Assembly (NCBI RefSeq): GCF_005849285.1
Contig: NZ_CP040517.1
Coordinates: 1,432,501-1,496,500 of the forward strand
DNA length: 64,000 nt
Source: Luteithermobacter gelatinilyticus
GTDB lineage: Bacteria > Pseudomonadota > Alphaproteobacteria > Sphingomonadales > Emcibacteraceae
Direction of reading: 5' to 3'
Shown here: positions 1 to 8,055 of the stretch, one piece after another
Layout: every line of letters begins with the position of its first letter
Position numbering within the stretch: position 1 is the first letter of the stretch
Translations under genes and position numbers: made by a program
Notes under the pieces: model-generated
Told to the model about the DNA's origin: nothing
Seen by the model: the letters and a program-made list of their open reading frames with translations, nothing else
Databases searched by the model: none

Positions 1-103
1 AGGGTGCCGGCTTCAGGCTCCGCTGTTACCTGAAAATGAGTCGTTTCGCAAAAAGAGGGGGTCCCGCAACGGGAGGTATTGGACAAAGACATGCTCTGTT
101 TTC

Positions 104-209
104 CTTAATACGATGATGTTTCTTTCGCAGAGAGTTGGTCCATAAGGGACCGGCCCGGCCTTACGCGAAGACCGGGAACATAATTCGAAAGAGACACATT
201 CGTATTAAG
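104..209. ncRNA. Candidate structured RNA (unidentified)
   Basis: Bases 104-113 pair with 200-209 (10 bp) and 117-127 pair with 186-196 (11 bp, one G-U), separated by a symmetric 3x3 internal loop. This long helix encloses two further hairpins: 137-141 with 147-151 (GGTCC/GGACC, loop ATAAG) and 154-162 with 168-176 (nine pairs, one mismatch, loop ACGCG). The fold is a three-way junction. A small hairpin TCCCG-CAA-CGGGA lies just upstream at about 62-74. It sits 75 bases before queF, so it could be a 5' leader or an independent small RNA. It does not look like a preQ1 riboswitch, 6S RNA, SRP RNA, RNase P RNA or tmRNA as I know them. Because the helix is self-complementary the strand is not settled. 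Confidence 0.5.
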
Positions 210-284
210 TAAAACCGTTTCATGGCTTTGATCTTTAGAAAATATGGAGTAAGAAGTCAACAATGTTGATGAAGAGGTAAGCCG

Positions 285-749
285 ATGAGTAAGGAAATTT
301 ATAAAGGTTTGTCCCAGTTGGGCGGAACGGCGAAACTGCCTGAAAGCCCCGAACAGGCGGTGCTGGAAAAGGTTCCCAACCCGCGGCCGGACTCCCGATA
401 TTTTGTACGTTTTACCTGTCCCGAATTCACTTCTCTATGTCCGGTCACCGGACAGCCTGACTTTGCCCATCTGGTCATTGATTATGTGCCGGACGGGTTT
501 CTCGTCGAGAGCAAGTCGCTGAAGCTCTATCTGCATTCTTTCCGTAACCATGCCGCTTTTCATGAAGACTGCACAGTTGGAATTGGGGAGAGGCTGGTGG
601 AAGAATTAAAACCACACTGGCTGAGGATTGGCGGATACTGGTATCCGCGTGGCGGTATTCCCATTGATGTCTTTTTTCAGACCGGCACGCCACCCCAAGG
701 GGTCTGGATTCCGGACCAAGGGGTTCCCGCTTATCGGGGCAGGGGATAA
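285..749 (+). CDS. queF: NADPH-dependent 7-cyano-7-deazaguanine reductase QueF
   Basis: QueF reduces preQ0 to preQ1 with NADPH in queuosine tRNA modification, in the cytoplasm. The protein is 154 residues, the short one-domain (unimodular) type. The catalytic cysteine is Cys52 in the context [12 protein letters not shown], with the partner aspartate at Asp59; the NADPH-binding stretch [15 protein letters not shown] follows at about residues 77-91. The ATG is preceded by GAGGTAAG at a good distance. It converges on queC-queE, which make its substrate. Identification is firm. Confidence 0.96.
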   Translation: MSKEIYKGLSQLGGTAKLPESPEQAVLEKVPNPRPDSRYFVRFTCPEFTSLCPVTGQPDFAHLVIDYVPDGFLVESKSLKLYLHSFRNHAAFHEDCTVGIGERLVEELKPHWLRIGGYWYPRGGIPIDVFFQTGTPPQGVWIPDQGVPAYRGRG

Positions 750-834
750 CACCTGACATGATTGCCAGGCCCCAGCGCTGTGCTTTGCTCTGAAAACGCG
801 GTTCTTACCAAAAGTGTTCTCAGGAAATTTATTT

Positions 835-1509
835 TCAGGGAATTTGCAGGATCTTGTGGGTCTGTAGACTGAGCCGCCATTGGGGATGGCGCCGGCAGTA
901 GTCCAGCGCCTTGCGGGTATTGTCCTGTCTGAATTTTTCGGTGTCCTGCCCGTTTGCGTCGGGGCCAAATCCGTCCATGGGTTGTAGAAAAAAATGCTTA
1001 AAGGCCAGATCAGCCACATCTTCCGGGCGAATGTTTTCCTGTGGATAAACCAGCTTCAGCTCATGTCCCTGTTTCTGGACAAGGTTAGTGAGGGATTTGG
1101 GGCTGACGCAGATCCAGTCCACTGTTTTCGGAACGGGCAGGCTACCGTTGGTTTCGACGGCTACTTCAAACCCTGCGTCGTGAAAGGCCTCGATCAGAGG
1201 CTCGTCCAGCTGTAGCAGGGGTTCGCCGCCGGTGCAGACAAGATATGGGCGTCCCCGATCCTGTGTGTTTTCCTGCCATAGCCTTGCGGCGGCGCGGGCC
1301 AGTTCCTGTGGTGAGGCAAATTTGCCGCCGCCGGGGCCATCGGTGCCCACAAAATCCGTATCACAAAAGCGGCATGTGGCGTTTTCACGGTCCTTTTCCA
1401 GCCCGGACCAGAAATTGCAGCCGCTGAACCGGCAGAAGATGGCGGCCCGGCCGGTGCGTGCCCCTTCACCCTGAAGGGTATAAAAGAGTTCCTTTACACT
1501 ATAGGTCAT
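835..1509 (-). CDS. queE: 7-carboxy-7-deazaguanine synthase QueE (radical SAM)
   Basis: QueE is the radical SAM enzyme that turns 6-carboxytetrahydropterin into 7-carboxy-7-deazaguanine in preQ0 synthesis. The 224-residue protein starts with the QueE signature [12 protein letters not shown] and has the family's unusual CX14CX2C iron-sulfur motif, Cys31, Cys46 and Cys49, instead of CX3CX2C. A glycine-rich SAM motif (CTGGEPLLQ) follows. Its ATG overlaps the queC stop by four bases, so the two are translationally coupled with queC first. queD was not seen in the window. Confidence 0.95.
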   Translation of the reverse strand: MTYSVKELFYTLQGEGARTGRAAIFCRFSGCNFWSGLEKDRENATCRFCDTDFVGTDGPGGGKFASPQELARAAARLWQENTQDRGRPYLVCTGGEPLLQLDEPLIEAFHDAGFEVAVETNGSLPVPKTVDWICVSPKSLTNLVQKQGHELKLVYPQENIRPEDVADLAFKHFFLQPMDGFGPDANGQDTEKFRQDNTRKALDYCRRHPQWRLSLQTHKILQIP

Positions 1510-2213
1510 GATGTCATGGCATCCTGGTAGGGAATGGGGTCCCTGGCGTTTGCTTCGGCAAATCCCTTGAGGCGCAGCAGGCAGGCGTCACATTGGCCGC
1601 AGGCCGCGCCGTCTTTTGCCGGATCATAACAGCTGGTGGTTAAACTGTAATCCACCCCCAAAGACAGCCCCGTGCGGATAATTTCCGCCTTGGACATGTG
1701 AATCAGCGGGGTGTGGATGTTCAATTTCCGGTGGTCTTGGGTGCCGGCCTTGGTGGCCAGATTGGCCATTTTTTCAAAAGCGGCAATAAATTCAGGGCGA
1801 CAATCCGGATACCCGCTGTAGTCCAGTGCGTTCACGCCGATAAAAATGTCGTTGGCGCCAAGGACTTCGGCATAGGCAAGGGCAAAGGACAGGAAAATGG
1901 TGTTGCGGGCCGGGACATAGGTGACCGGCACATCTTCGCTCATATCCTCATGGCTGCGTCCCTTGGGCACAGGGATATCGTCCGTCAGGGCGGATCCCCC
2001 GAAAATCCCCAGATCAATTTCGGCAACCACGTGATGGCTGATTTGCATGCTTTGCGCGACTCGCCGGGCGGCTTCTAGTTCAATGGTGTGACGTTGCCCA
2101 TAACGGAAGCTCAACCCGTATACCGCGAATCCCTGATCCCGGGCAATGGCGACACAGGTGGTGGAATCGAGTCCGCCGCTTAATAAAACTATGGCTTTTT
2201 TGATTGCCGTCAT
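1506..2213 (-). CDS. queC: 7-cyano-7-deazaguanine synthase QueC
   Basis: QueC uses ATP and ammonia to convert 7-carboxy-7-deazaguanine to preQ0. The 235-residue protein has the N-terminal PP-loop SGGLDST at residues 12-18, and four zinc-binding cysteines near the C-terminus (Cys195, Cys205, Cys208, Cys211). It is the first gene of a queC-queE operon read leftward; the 207 bases between it and the divergent DUF2889 gene must hold both promoters. Confidence 0.96.
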   Translation of the reverse strand: MTAIKKAIVLLSGGLDSTTCVAIARDQGFAVYGLSFRYGQRHTIELEAARRVAQSMQISHHVVAEIDLGIFGGSALTDDIPVPKGRSHEDMSEDVPVTYVPARNTIFLSFALAYAEVLGANDIFIGVNALDYSGYPDCRPEFIAAFEKMANLATKAGTQDHRKLNIHTPLIHMSKAEIIRTGLSLGVDYSLTTSCYDPAKDGAACGQCDACLLRLKGFAEANARDPIPYQDAMTS

Positions 2214-2420
2214 TTATTTGTCTTCTCCAGTTGCAAGTGCCCTCACATAACGCAAAAGCGCTGAAAGGGCCATATGCATTATCATAAGTTTACGGTATTG
2301 GCGGCATGAAGTACATTGCATGAAGCATTTGCGTGTCTTCTGCCATGAAGAAATCCTCAGGAACGCAAGTTTTGTGAGGGTTTCGTAACCCCCGTGAGCA
2401 TCCTAGTCAAGGAGTGACAT

Positions 2421-3056
2421 ATGCCTCTGTCTGAGCCTGCTGCTCGTAAACGACTTCACACCCGCACCATTATTTGTGATGGATATGAACGCGAAGATGG
2501 CCTTTGGGATATCGAAGGTCATATGACGGATGTCAAGAGTTATCCCTTTGAAAACCGTTGGCGCGGACCCATCCAGCCCGGCGACCCCATTCATGACATG
2601 TCCATTCGTATGACCGTGGATGATGATCTGGTGATCCGGGATATTGAAGCGGTGACCGATCACAGCCCCTTTGAAATGTGCCCGCATATTACCGCCGCTT
2701 ACAAAAAACTGGTCGGGGTCAGGATCGGCCCCGGTTGGCGCCGGGAAATCAAAACACGGGTCGGGGGTGTTGAGGGATGTACGCATCTGACAGAACTGTT
2801 TACGCCGCTGGCAACCGTCGCCATTCAGACAGTGATGACGGCCCTGATGAAACGCCGGGAACAGCAGAAGAAAGAGCTTGGAAAGGATCTTGCGGATTCC
2901 CGCAAGAAGAAACGTCCGCCCGTCCTCAATACCTGCCATGCTTGGGCCAGTGATTCCCCGGTGGTCAGGGAACATGCCCCGGATTTTTATACCGGGCCGG
3001 ATTTGCCTAAATTGGATTTGCCTAAATCGGATCTGTCTGGGAACAAGGCCGGATAG
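2421..3056 (+). CDS. DUF2889 domain protein
   Basis: A 211-residue protein of the DUF2889 family, common in Alpha- and Betaproteobacteria and of unknown function. Recognisable features are the N-terminal RKRLHTRTI-like segment, the GLWDIEGHMTD motif, the block DDDLVIRDIEAVTDHSPF, and GPGWRREIKTRVGGVEGCTH. The C-terminal 40 residues are low-complexity: a short lysine-rich stretch is followed by an imperfect duplication of a DLPK-type unit, so the tail is probably disordered. It is read with an ATG at 2421 preceded by AAGGAG. Confidence 0.85.
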   Translation: MPLSEPAARKRLHTRTIICDGYEREDGLWDIEGHMTDVKSYPFENRWRGPIQPGDPIHDMSIRMTVDDDLVIRDIEAVTDHSPFEMCPHITAAYKKLVGVRIGPGWRREIKTRVGGVEGCTHLTELFTPLATVAIQTVMTALMKRREQQKKELGKDLADSRKKKRPPVLNTCHAWASDSPVVREHAPDFYTGPDLPKLDLPKSDLSGNKAG

Positions 3057-3079
3057 GCTCTCAAAAAGCGAAAATGAAA

Positions 3080-3108
3080 AAGGGTTCGGTCTGAATAACC
3101 GAACCCTT
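3080..3108 (-). terminator. Rho-independent terminator after tRNA-Asn
   Basis: An 11-bp perfect stem (AAGGGTTCGGT, 3080-3090, with ACCGAACCCTT, 3098-3108) is followed on the minus strand by a T-rich run. It lies six bases past the tRNA-Asn CCA end. It may also stop transcription from the DUF2889 gene on the other strand, but that side lacks a T-run. Confidence 0.85.
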
Positions 3109-3113
3109 CGAAT

Positions 3114-3189
3114 TGGCTCCCCGAGCAGGACTCGAACCTGCGACCCATAGATTAACAGTCTACTGCTCTACCAACTGAGCTATCGGGGA
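3114..3189 (-). tRNA. tRNA-Asn (GTT)
   Basis: A 76-base cloverleaf read on the minus strand. The acceptor stem TCCCCGA pairs with TCGGGGA, the discriminator is G, and CCA is encoded. The anticodon loop CTGTTAA gives anticodon GTT, and the T-loop GTTCGAGTC is standard. Confidence 0.97.
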
Positions 3190-3231
3190 TCAGAAAATTC
3201 TGTCCCGGCGGTGTGCGCCGCCAACGCGCAC

Positions 3232-3260
3232 CTTATACAAAGAGAAAAAACATCTGCCAA
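3232..3260 (-). promoter_or_regulatory. Promoter of tRNA-Asn
   Basis: On the minus strand TTGGCA (3255-3260), a 17-bp spacer, and TATAAG (3232-3237) form a near-consensus sigma-70 promoter about 40 bases before the tRNA. The -10 is followed by GTGCGCG, a GC-rich discriminator of the kind found at stringently controlled stable-RNA promoters. Confidence 0.7.
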
Positions 3261-3718
3261 TAAAAAAATTCAAAAAATTGCAAAAATTATTTCGCTGATA
3301 TCCGCACAGGGAATTTGCCTGAAATCGTGTTAAACAATCACGTATACTCCCAAAGGGATTCGCCCCACTGGGCGCGCTGTTGTCTGCCTCATTCCGGGTG
3401 ATTCCTGGATTGTGGCACAAATGAGACATTTTGCTCGCTGGTCTTCCGTGGGCAGGGAAAAAAAACAGACGGACTTAAGCATCTGTAAATGTTGCAAATT
3501 GAAACCGCCGATAACTGTATATCAACCTATCTTCGGATAAGGGCGTTGACAGGTTTGTCAGCCACTGGATAGCATTTAGGCACTGTTAAGGTTAATGAAG
3601 GTTATTTGGCAAAAAACTTTAACATTTCGGGCAAAATCATCGTGTTCAGAGTGACGATTTTAAGCTTGGAGTGAGAACTGTTACGCTGAGCGCGAAAAGA
3701 ATATGGTGGGTTATATTT
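3261..3718. other. Non-coding stretch, no gene seen
   Basis: About 460 AT-leaning bases between the tRNA-Asn promoter and the next convincing start. I see no conserved ORF or RNA here. It must contain the promoter of the hypothetical gene that follows; an in-frame GTG at 3671 is an alternative start for that gene. Confidence 0.5.
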
Positions 3719-4180
3719 ATGGATTTATCACCGGTGAATTCCAGCCACGTTCATATTGAATGGCTGGAAGAAAAGATTGGCATTGTGCGGGTGTATGACC
3801 GACCTGTCAATGCGCTGCAAATGGCTCAGGGAGTCCCTTATATCTTTTTCACTGTAGTGCAAGTTGATTCCGATAAAAGGGCGTTGTTCAAAGGGGCTCT
3901 CAAATTTCCGTTACGGGCATTGAAGCTGATCATTAATTACGCCCGTGCTCACACGGACTGGAAAATGATCTGGTGGGAAAGGCCCTCGGCGGGATACAAT
4001 GTGTATCTGGATCTGCAGGCGGATGAGGGCGGCAAATACCGGATCATTAAAAGCCATTATAAAAATAAGCTGGATAAAAATAATCTGAACCCTGAACAGC
4101 AGATCAGGACATATGATCCCGACGATAGGGCAAATGAGTCCGAAACAGGGGACTTTCATCAGCTGGCTCTGGCGGAATAA
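3719..4180 (+). CDS. Hypothetical protein
   Basis: I do not recognise this 153-residue protein. It has no signal peptide or membrane segment. Tryptophan, tyrosine and lysine are common (for example DWKMIWWERPSAGYNVYLDL), and the C-terminal 40 residues are polar and probably flexible. The ATG at 3719 is preceded by GGTGGG at ten bases; a GTG at 3671 in the same frame would add 16 residues. It lies between two tRNA genes that face the opposite way, so no operon partner gives a clue to its job. Confidence 0.55.
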   Translation: MDLSPVNSSHVHIEWLEEKIGIVRVYDRPVNALQMAQGVPYIFFTVVQVDSDKRALFKGALKFPLRALKLIINYARAHTDWKMIWWERPSAGYNVYLDLQADEGGKYRIIKSHYKNKLDKNNLNPEQQIRTYDPDDRANESETGDFHQLALAE

Positions 4181-4324
4181 CGGGTCGCAGCAAACAACGG
4201 CTCTCGTCAGATACAAAAAATCTGGTGGGAATACTCATGGGACAGTGTTTCCCGAGCCCTGAACAATGCGCCAAATGGCACACCCTGAATAATCGAATAA
4301 CCTATTGATATTAAGAGAAAGTTA

Positions 4325-4398
4325 TGGAGGTGCGGACCGGATTCGAACCGGTGTACACGGATTTGCAATCCGCTGCGTAGCCTCTCCGCCACCGCACC
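4325..4398 (-). tRNA. tRNA-Cys (GCA)
   Basis: A 74-base cloverleaf on the minus strand. GGTGCGG pairs with CCGCACC, the discriminator is T, and CCA is encoded. The anticodon stem-loop GGATTGCAAATCC gives anticodon GCA. The T-loop GGTTCGAATCC is canonical. Confidence 0.97.
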
Positions 4399-4736
4399 TT
4401 AGCCTTCCTTGCAAAAAAGGAAGAGTTCCTGATTCCGGGAGAACATTTCGTATTTATTTTTGTATCTACAATAAGGAGATCATTCCCTTACGAAAGAGCC
4501 CTCCGAAATGGCGTTGCATCTTTTTACACCCTCATTTCTTTTTTTCAAGTCTTAATGTTGTCATCTGACGTTCGTAATTTTTCAGCCCGGCGAGAGTTGA
4601 AAAGCGTAAAGATGGAAAAGAGCAAAGGCGTTTTGTCGTTAAGTTCCCTCCTTTGATCGAGACAATGTTGTCAAGCCGACCCGGACCCTATATATATGCA
4701 GCAACATTTTCGGGATAACATTTAGGACATTGTTCG
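4399..4736. other. Intergenic region upstream of pcm and tRNA-Cys
   Basis: No gene is visible in these 338 bases. They hold a short imperfect hairpin just upstream of tRNA-Cys (CCTTCCTT with AAGGAAG near 4403-4423) and the pcm promoter near the right end. The sequence is AT-rich with several pyrimidine runs. Confidence 0.5.
4668..4696 (+). promoter_or_regulatory. Probable pcm promoter
   Basis: TTGTCA at 4668-4673, a 17-bp spacer and TATATA at 4691-4696 form a plausible sigma-70 promoter about 40 bases before the pcm ATG. Confidence 0.55.
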
Positions 4737-5390
4737 ATGACACACTCAGTCCAGGCCAGAACCAACATGATCGAAGGGCAATTGCGCCCTAATCAGATCA
4801 CCGACCAGAAAGTCATAGATGCCATTGCTTCCGTTAACCGTGAAAAATTTGTGCCCCGTTCGCTGGCAGGGGTGGCGTATCTGGATGAAGACATTCCAGT
4901 CGGGGAAGGCCGGTATTTGATGGAACCAATGGTTTTTGCCCGTCTTGTTGAGGCGGCGCATGTAAGACCGACTGACCTCGTTCTGGATATTGCTTGTGGC
5001 ACGGGGTATTCCTCTGCCGTTTTGGGGCGTCTTGCAGAGGCCGTTGTCGCCCTTGAAGAAAATGAAAAGCTTGCGGCACAGGCCACTGAACTACTTTCAG
5101 AGGAAGCTTGTGATAATGTGGCGGTGGTGAATGGCCCTCTCAAAGAAGGGCTTGCGGCACAGGGGCCTTTTGATGTGATTTTTATCAACGGCATGGTGGA
5201 TGAAGTTCCGCAAAATATTCTGGAACAGCTCACGGATGATGGCCGGGTTATTTGTGTCTTGAATGAAAATGGCGTCGGAAAAGCCTGCATTCTAACGTAT
5301 AAGGAAAAAATTCCGGGCAAGCGGGTGTTGTTTGACGCCGCGGTTCCAAAGCTGGAAGCCTTTGCCAAGGATCCGGGATTTGTATTCTGA
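4737..5390 (+). CDS. pcm: Protein-L-isoaspartate O-methyltransferase family protein
   Basis: A 217-residue SAM-dependent methyltransferase of the PCMT family, which repairs isoaspartyl residues in damaged proteins. It has the family N-terminus (MIEGQLRPNQITD, RPNQI...V..AI..V.RE.FVP), and motif I LVLDIACGTGYSSAVLGRL at about residues 81-99. In alphaproteobacteria this gene usually sits directly before tolC, as here, and some such copies lack proven repair activity, so the function is by family. AGGA lies nine bases before the ATG; a start at the internal Met11 is possible. Confidence 0.88.
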   Translation: MTHSVQARTNMIEGQLRPNQITDQKVIDAIASVNREKFVPRSLAGVAYLDEDIPVGEGRYLMEPMVFARLVEAAHVRPTDLVLDIACGTGYSSAVLGRLAEAVVALEENEKLAAQATELLSEEACDNVAVVNGPLKEGLAAQGPFDVIFINGMVDEVPQNILEQLTDDGRVICVLNENGVGKACILTYKEKIPGKRVLFDAAVPKLEAFAKDPGFVF

Positions 5391-5549
5391 AGCGGAAGGG
5401 GCAGGGATGTTTTTCTTGCCGAAACCTTTTGTCAATAAAACTGGTGTATGACCAGTGCATTGGTTTTGAATGAGTTGATTTGAGTGGATCGTTATTGATC
5501 TGGATATAAATTGGCGGGGCGGAAAATCGTCCTGTTTCGGGGATGTAAA

Positions 5550-6914
5550 ATGAAAAAAACGTTATGCGGCATTTCCGTCTGTCTTCTGGCAACAGCCAGC
5601 CTGACGTCTTTGGCATATTCAGAGTCCTTGAAGGAAATTCTGGAAACCGCCTATGTCAGTAACCCGACGCTGAAAGCGCAACAGGCGGCAGTGCGTGCAA
5701 CGGATGAAAATATTGCACAGGCAAGATCCGGATGGCTGCCGTCAATCACCGCCAACGGTTCGGTGAGTTATCAGGACACCACAAGTGAAAGCCAAATTTT
5801 CCGTAGTGGCACCCTGTATCCCAAAAGCGCCAGTATCACCCTGCAGCAGCCCCTTTTCACCGGTTTTCAGACCGTGAACAATACCAAACAGGCCCGCAAG
5901 CAGGTGGAAGCCGCCCGCTCGCAGCTTACTGAGACGGAACAGCAGGTTCTTTTGGAAGCGGTGACGGCCTATATGGATGTCAAACGGGACGAAGCCGTTC
6001 TGGCTCTGACCAAGAATAACGTTTTGGTGCTTCAGCGTCAGCTCGAAGCCAGTGAAGACCGCTTTCGGGTCGGGGAAATCACCCGGACGGACGTGGCCCA
6101 GTCCCGGGCGCGTTTATCCCGGGCTATAACCGAGAAGTTTCAGGCAGAAGCGGCGCTTACGGCCAGCCGGGCGGCCTTTGCCCGGATTGTCGGCATGTCT
6201 CCGGCAACTCTTGACGAAGTGAGCGCCCTGCCATCCCTGCCGGCCTCGGAAGAAGCGGCGCTGGAGATTGCTCTGCGCAACAATCCAATACTGGCGGCAG
6301 CAAAATTTACCGAAGAGGCTGCCCGCTACAATGTAAAAAGTCAGTTCGGAGGCCTAAGTCCTCGGCTCGACCTGGAGGCCAGTTACAGTAAATCATGGGA
6401 TTCCAGCACTATTGTCACCTCCTCTTCAACGGCGGAAGTGGTCGCGCGCATGACAGTGCCGCTGTATCAGAGCGGGGCCCAGTCTTCCAGGATTCGCCAG
6501 GCCAAGCAGATTGAAAACCAGCGGCGCCTGGAGGTTGTCGCTGCGGAACGCCAGATTCAGGAGACGGTTCAGAATGCCTGGGAAGGGTATCGGGAAGCAA
6601 CCGCACGAATTCAGTCCACGGCGGATCAGGTCGAAGCCAATGAAATTGCATTGGACGGGGTGCGTCAGGAAGCGGAAGTCGGCTCCCGGACAACCTTGGA
6701 TGTTCTGGATGCCGAACAGGAACTTCTGGATTCCCGGGTGCAGCATGTTCGTGCCATGAGGGACCAGGTCGTTGCCGCCTACACATTGTTACGGGCCATT
6801 GGAAAACTGACGGCCCGCGACCTTGAACTGGAGGTGCCGTATTACGATTCCCGAAAACACACAGAACGCGTGGATGGCAAGATTTATGGATGGGGCGTTG
6901 ACGACGAAGAGTAA
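5550..6914 (+). CDS. tolC: TolC family outer membrane efflux protein
   Basis: A 454-residue outer membrane factor that forms the trimeric exit duct for type I secretion and RND efflux. It begins with a signal peptide (MKKTLCGISVCLLATASLTS, cleavage near residue 24), followed by two outer-membrane-efflux repeats of long helices and short strands. Landmarks are the LKEILETAYVSNPTLKA opening, QPLFTGFQTV in the first repeat, and EVGSRTTLDVLDAEQELL in the second. ATG 5550 gives a proper signal peptide; an upstream in-frame start would not. The neighbours pcm and popZ are the usual alphaproteobacterial order. Confidence 0.93.
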   Translation: MKKTLCGISVCLLATASLTSLAYSESLKEILETAYVSNPTLKAQQAAVRATDENIAQARSGWLPSITANGSVSYQDTTSESQIFRSGTLYPKSASITLQQPLFTGFQTVNNTKQARKQVEAARSQLTETEQQVLLEAVTAYMDVKRDEAVLALTKNNVLVLQRQLEASEDRFRVGEITRTDVAQSRARLSRAITEKFQAEAALTASRAAFARIVGMSPATLDEVSALPSLPASEEAALEIALRNNPILAAAKFTEEAARYNVKSQFGGLSPRLDLEASYSKSWDSSTIVTSSSTAEVVARMTVPLYQSGAQSSRIRQAKQIENQRRLEVVAAERQIQETVQNAWEGYREATARIQSTADQVEANEIALDGVRQEAEVGSRTTLDVLDAEQELLDSRVQHVRAMRDQVVAAYTLLRAIGKLTARDLELEVPYYDSRKHTERVDGKIYGWGVDDEE

Positions 6915-6957
6915 TCCTGTCGTTTCAGAATATGCCGATCCGCAAAAAGAGGCTTTG

Positions 6958-7003
6958 AAAAACACTTTCCGCCAGTCATGAATTTGACCGGGAAGTGTTT
7001 TTT
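6958..7003 (+). terminator. Rho-independent terminator of tolC
   Basis: AAACACTTTCC and GGGAAGTGTTT form an 11-bp stem with one G-T pair around a 19-base loop, followed by a T-run. It lies about 45 bases after the tolC stop. Confidence 0.75.
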
Positions 7004-7024
7004 GTTTAAAGACAAGGAGGAATT

Positions 7025-7105
7025 GTGATCAAAAGGTCAGCATTCTGTCGGTTTCCATTCTGCAAAATGCGGACCTGCATTGCGTTTATAGGGGTGCGCC
7101 TTTAA
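7025..7105 (+). CDS. Possible 26-codon small ORF or leader peptide
   Basis: A GTG at 7025 is preceded by a near-perfect Shine-Dalgarno AAGGAGGA (7014-7021) only 3 bases away, and opens a 26-codon frame ending in TAA. The peptide is basic with three cysteines (AFCRFPFC, RTC). It lies between the tolC terminator and popZ, in a 355-base region with no other gene. The last codons overlap TATAGGGGTGCGCC, which resembles a -10 box plus discriminator, so the stretch may instead be only the popZ promoter. Weakly supported. Confidence 0.25.
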   Translation: MIKRSAFCRFPFCKMRTCIAFIGVRL

Positions 7106-7269
7106 GTTTGCACCATGATCTAAAAACCTTGATAATGGCTCATAATTCAATAAAGGTGTACAGTTAAGCGAGAACTGCATTACATTGGATCATAAGGGGA
7201 TCATTTCGACAGCGAGGAGCCGGGCAAGCTCCACTGACCTGACGAATATCATCGAGCGAGACATAAAGC

Positions 7270-7854
7270 ATGAGCGAAACGGACGGCCAAGAAGAACCAA
7301 GTATGGAGGAGATCCTCGCCTCGATTCGCCGGATCATTTCCGAAGATGAAGAGGAAAGGGAGGAAAAGAAGCCTGTAGAGGAGGCCTCATCTGCCCCTGA
7401 ACCGGAACCCGAGCCGGACCCTGAACCGGAACCGGAACCCGAACCCGAGCCCGAAGAAGAAATTCTTGAGCTGACGGATATGGTTGAGGAGGAAGGGGAG
7501 GATATCGAACTGGAAATCGACGATGAACCAGAACCCGAGCCGGACCCCGAGCCTGAACCGGAACCGGAACCTGAGCCTGCTCTGGCGGGAATGGACATAG
7601 ATGACGTTGATCCGGCCGAAGGCAAGGATATTTTGATGTCCGAAGGGCCTTCTGCTGAGGCCATGGGGCAATTTCAACGGCTTTCAGCTCTGTTGACCTC
7701 AGGATATGAAGGCTCCGGTAATACGCTGGAAGACCTGGTGCGTGAATTGCTCAAGCCAATGCTGAAAAGCTGGTTGGATGAAAATCTGCCGCCCATTGTG
7801 GAGCGCATGGTCGCCAAGGAAATCGCTCGTCTGGCCCGGACCAAAAAACCGTAA
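7270..7854 (+). CDS. popZ: PopZ polar organizing protein (DUF2497 family)
   Basis: PopZ assembles a polar hub that anchors the chromosome origin through ParB and recruits cell-cycle proteins. The 194-residue protein has the three expected parts: an N-terminal recruitment helix ([21 protein letters not shown], residues 9-29), a long acidic proline-rich linker made of Pro-Glu and Pro-Asp dipeptides (about residues 39-110), and the C-terminal oligomerization helices ([20 protein letters not shown] and [16 protein letters not shown]). The linker is almost pure PE repeat in two blocks, more repetitive than I would expect. Position between tolC and valS is conserved. Confidence 0.93.
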   Translation: MSETDGQEEPSMEEILASIRRIISEDEEEREEKKPVEEASSAPEPEPEPDPEPEPEPEPEPEEEILELTDMVEEEGEDIELEIDDEPEPEPDPEPEPEPEPEPALAGMDIDDVDPAEGKDILMSEGPSAEAMGQFQRLSALLTSGYEGSGNTLEDLVRELLKPMLKSWLDENLPPIVERMVAKEIARLARTKKP

Positions 7855-7860
7855 GTTTTG

Positions 7861-7920
7861 GGACATAATTCCGGATAAAATTCTGGACAAGATTCTGGAT
7901 AAAATTCTGGGCAAAACGCT
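7861..7920 (+). repeat. Tandem 12-bp repeat, five units
   Basis: Five successive 12-bp units follow the popZ stop: GGACATAATTCC, GGATAAAATTCT, GGACAAGATTCT, GGATAAAATTCT, GGGCAAAACGCT. The unit length is a multiple of three and would read as a repeated DKIL peptide, but no start or frame supports translation. It lies in the popZ-valS gap. Confidence 0.8.
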
Positions 7921-8055
7921 GGATTTTTCACGGATGGGCGTCTATCTTGGCGCAAAATGAAACAGGAAGGGCCGCCGGGCTCTTCTCTTTTTTTGACTTA
8001 TGCCTTTTGGGGCGCATTCTGGCCCCTGGACAGGACGCAAAAGAAAGAGTTTTAG

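Noticed and set aside
1-284. preQ1 riboswitch upstream of queF
   Set aside because: The short preQ1-I hairpin and A-rich tail are not present; the fold seen is a much larger three-way junction.
7164-7664. A 166-codon frame opposite popZ with long Ser-Gly repeats
   Set aside because: It is the antisense image of the PE-repeat linker of PopZ; the repeat itself keeps both strands open.
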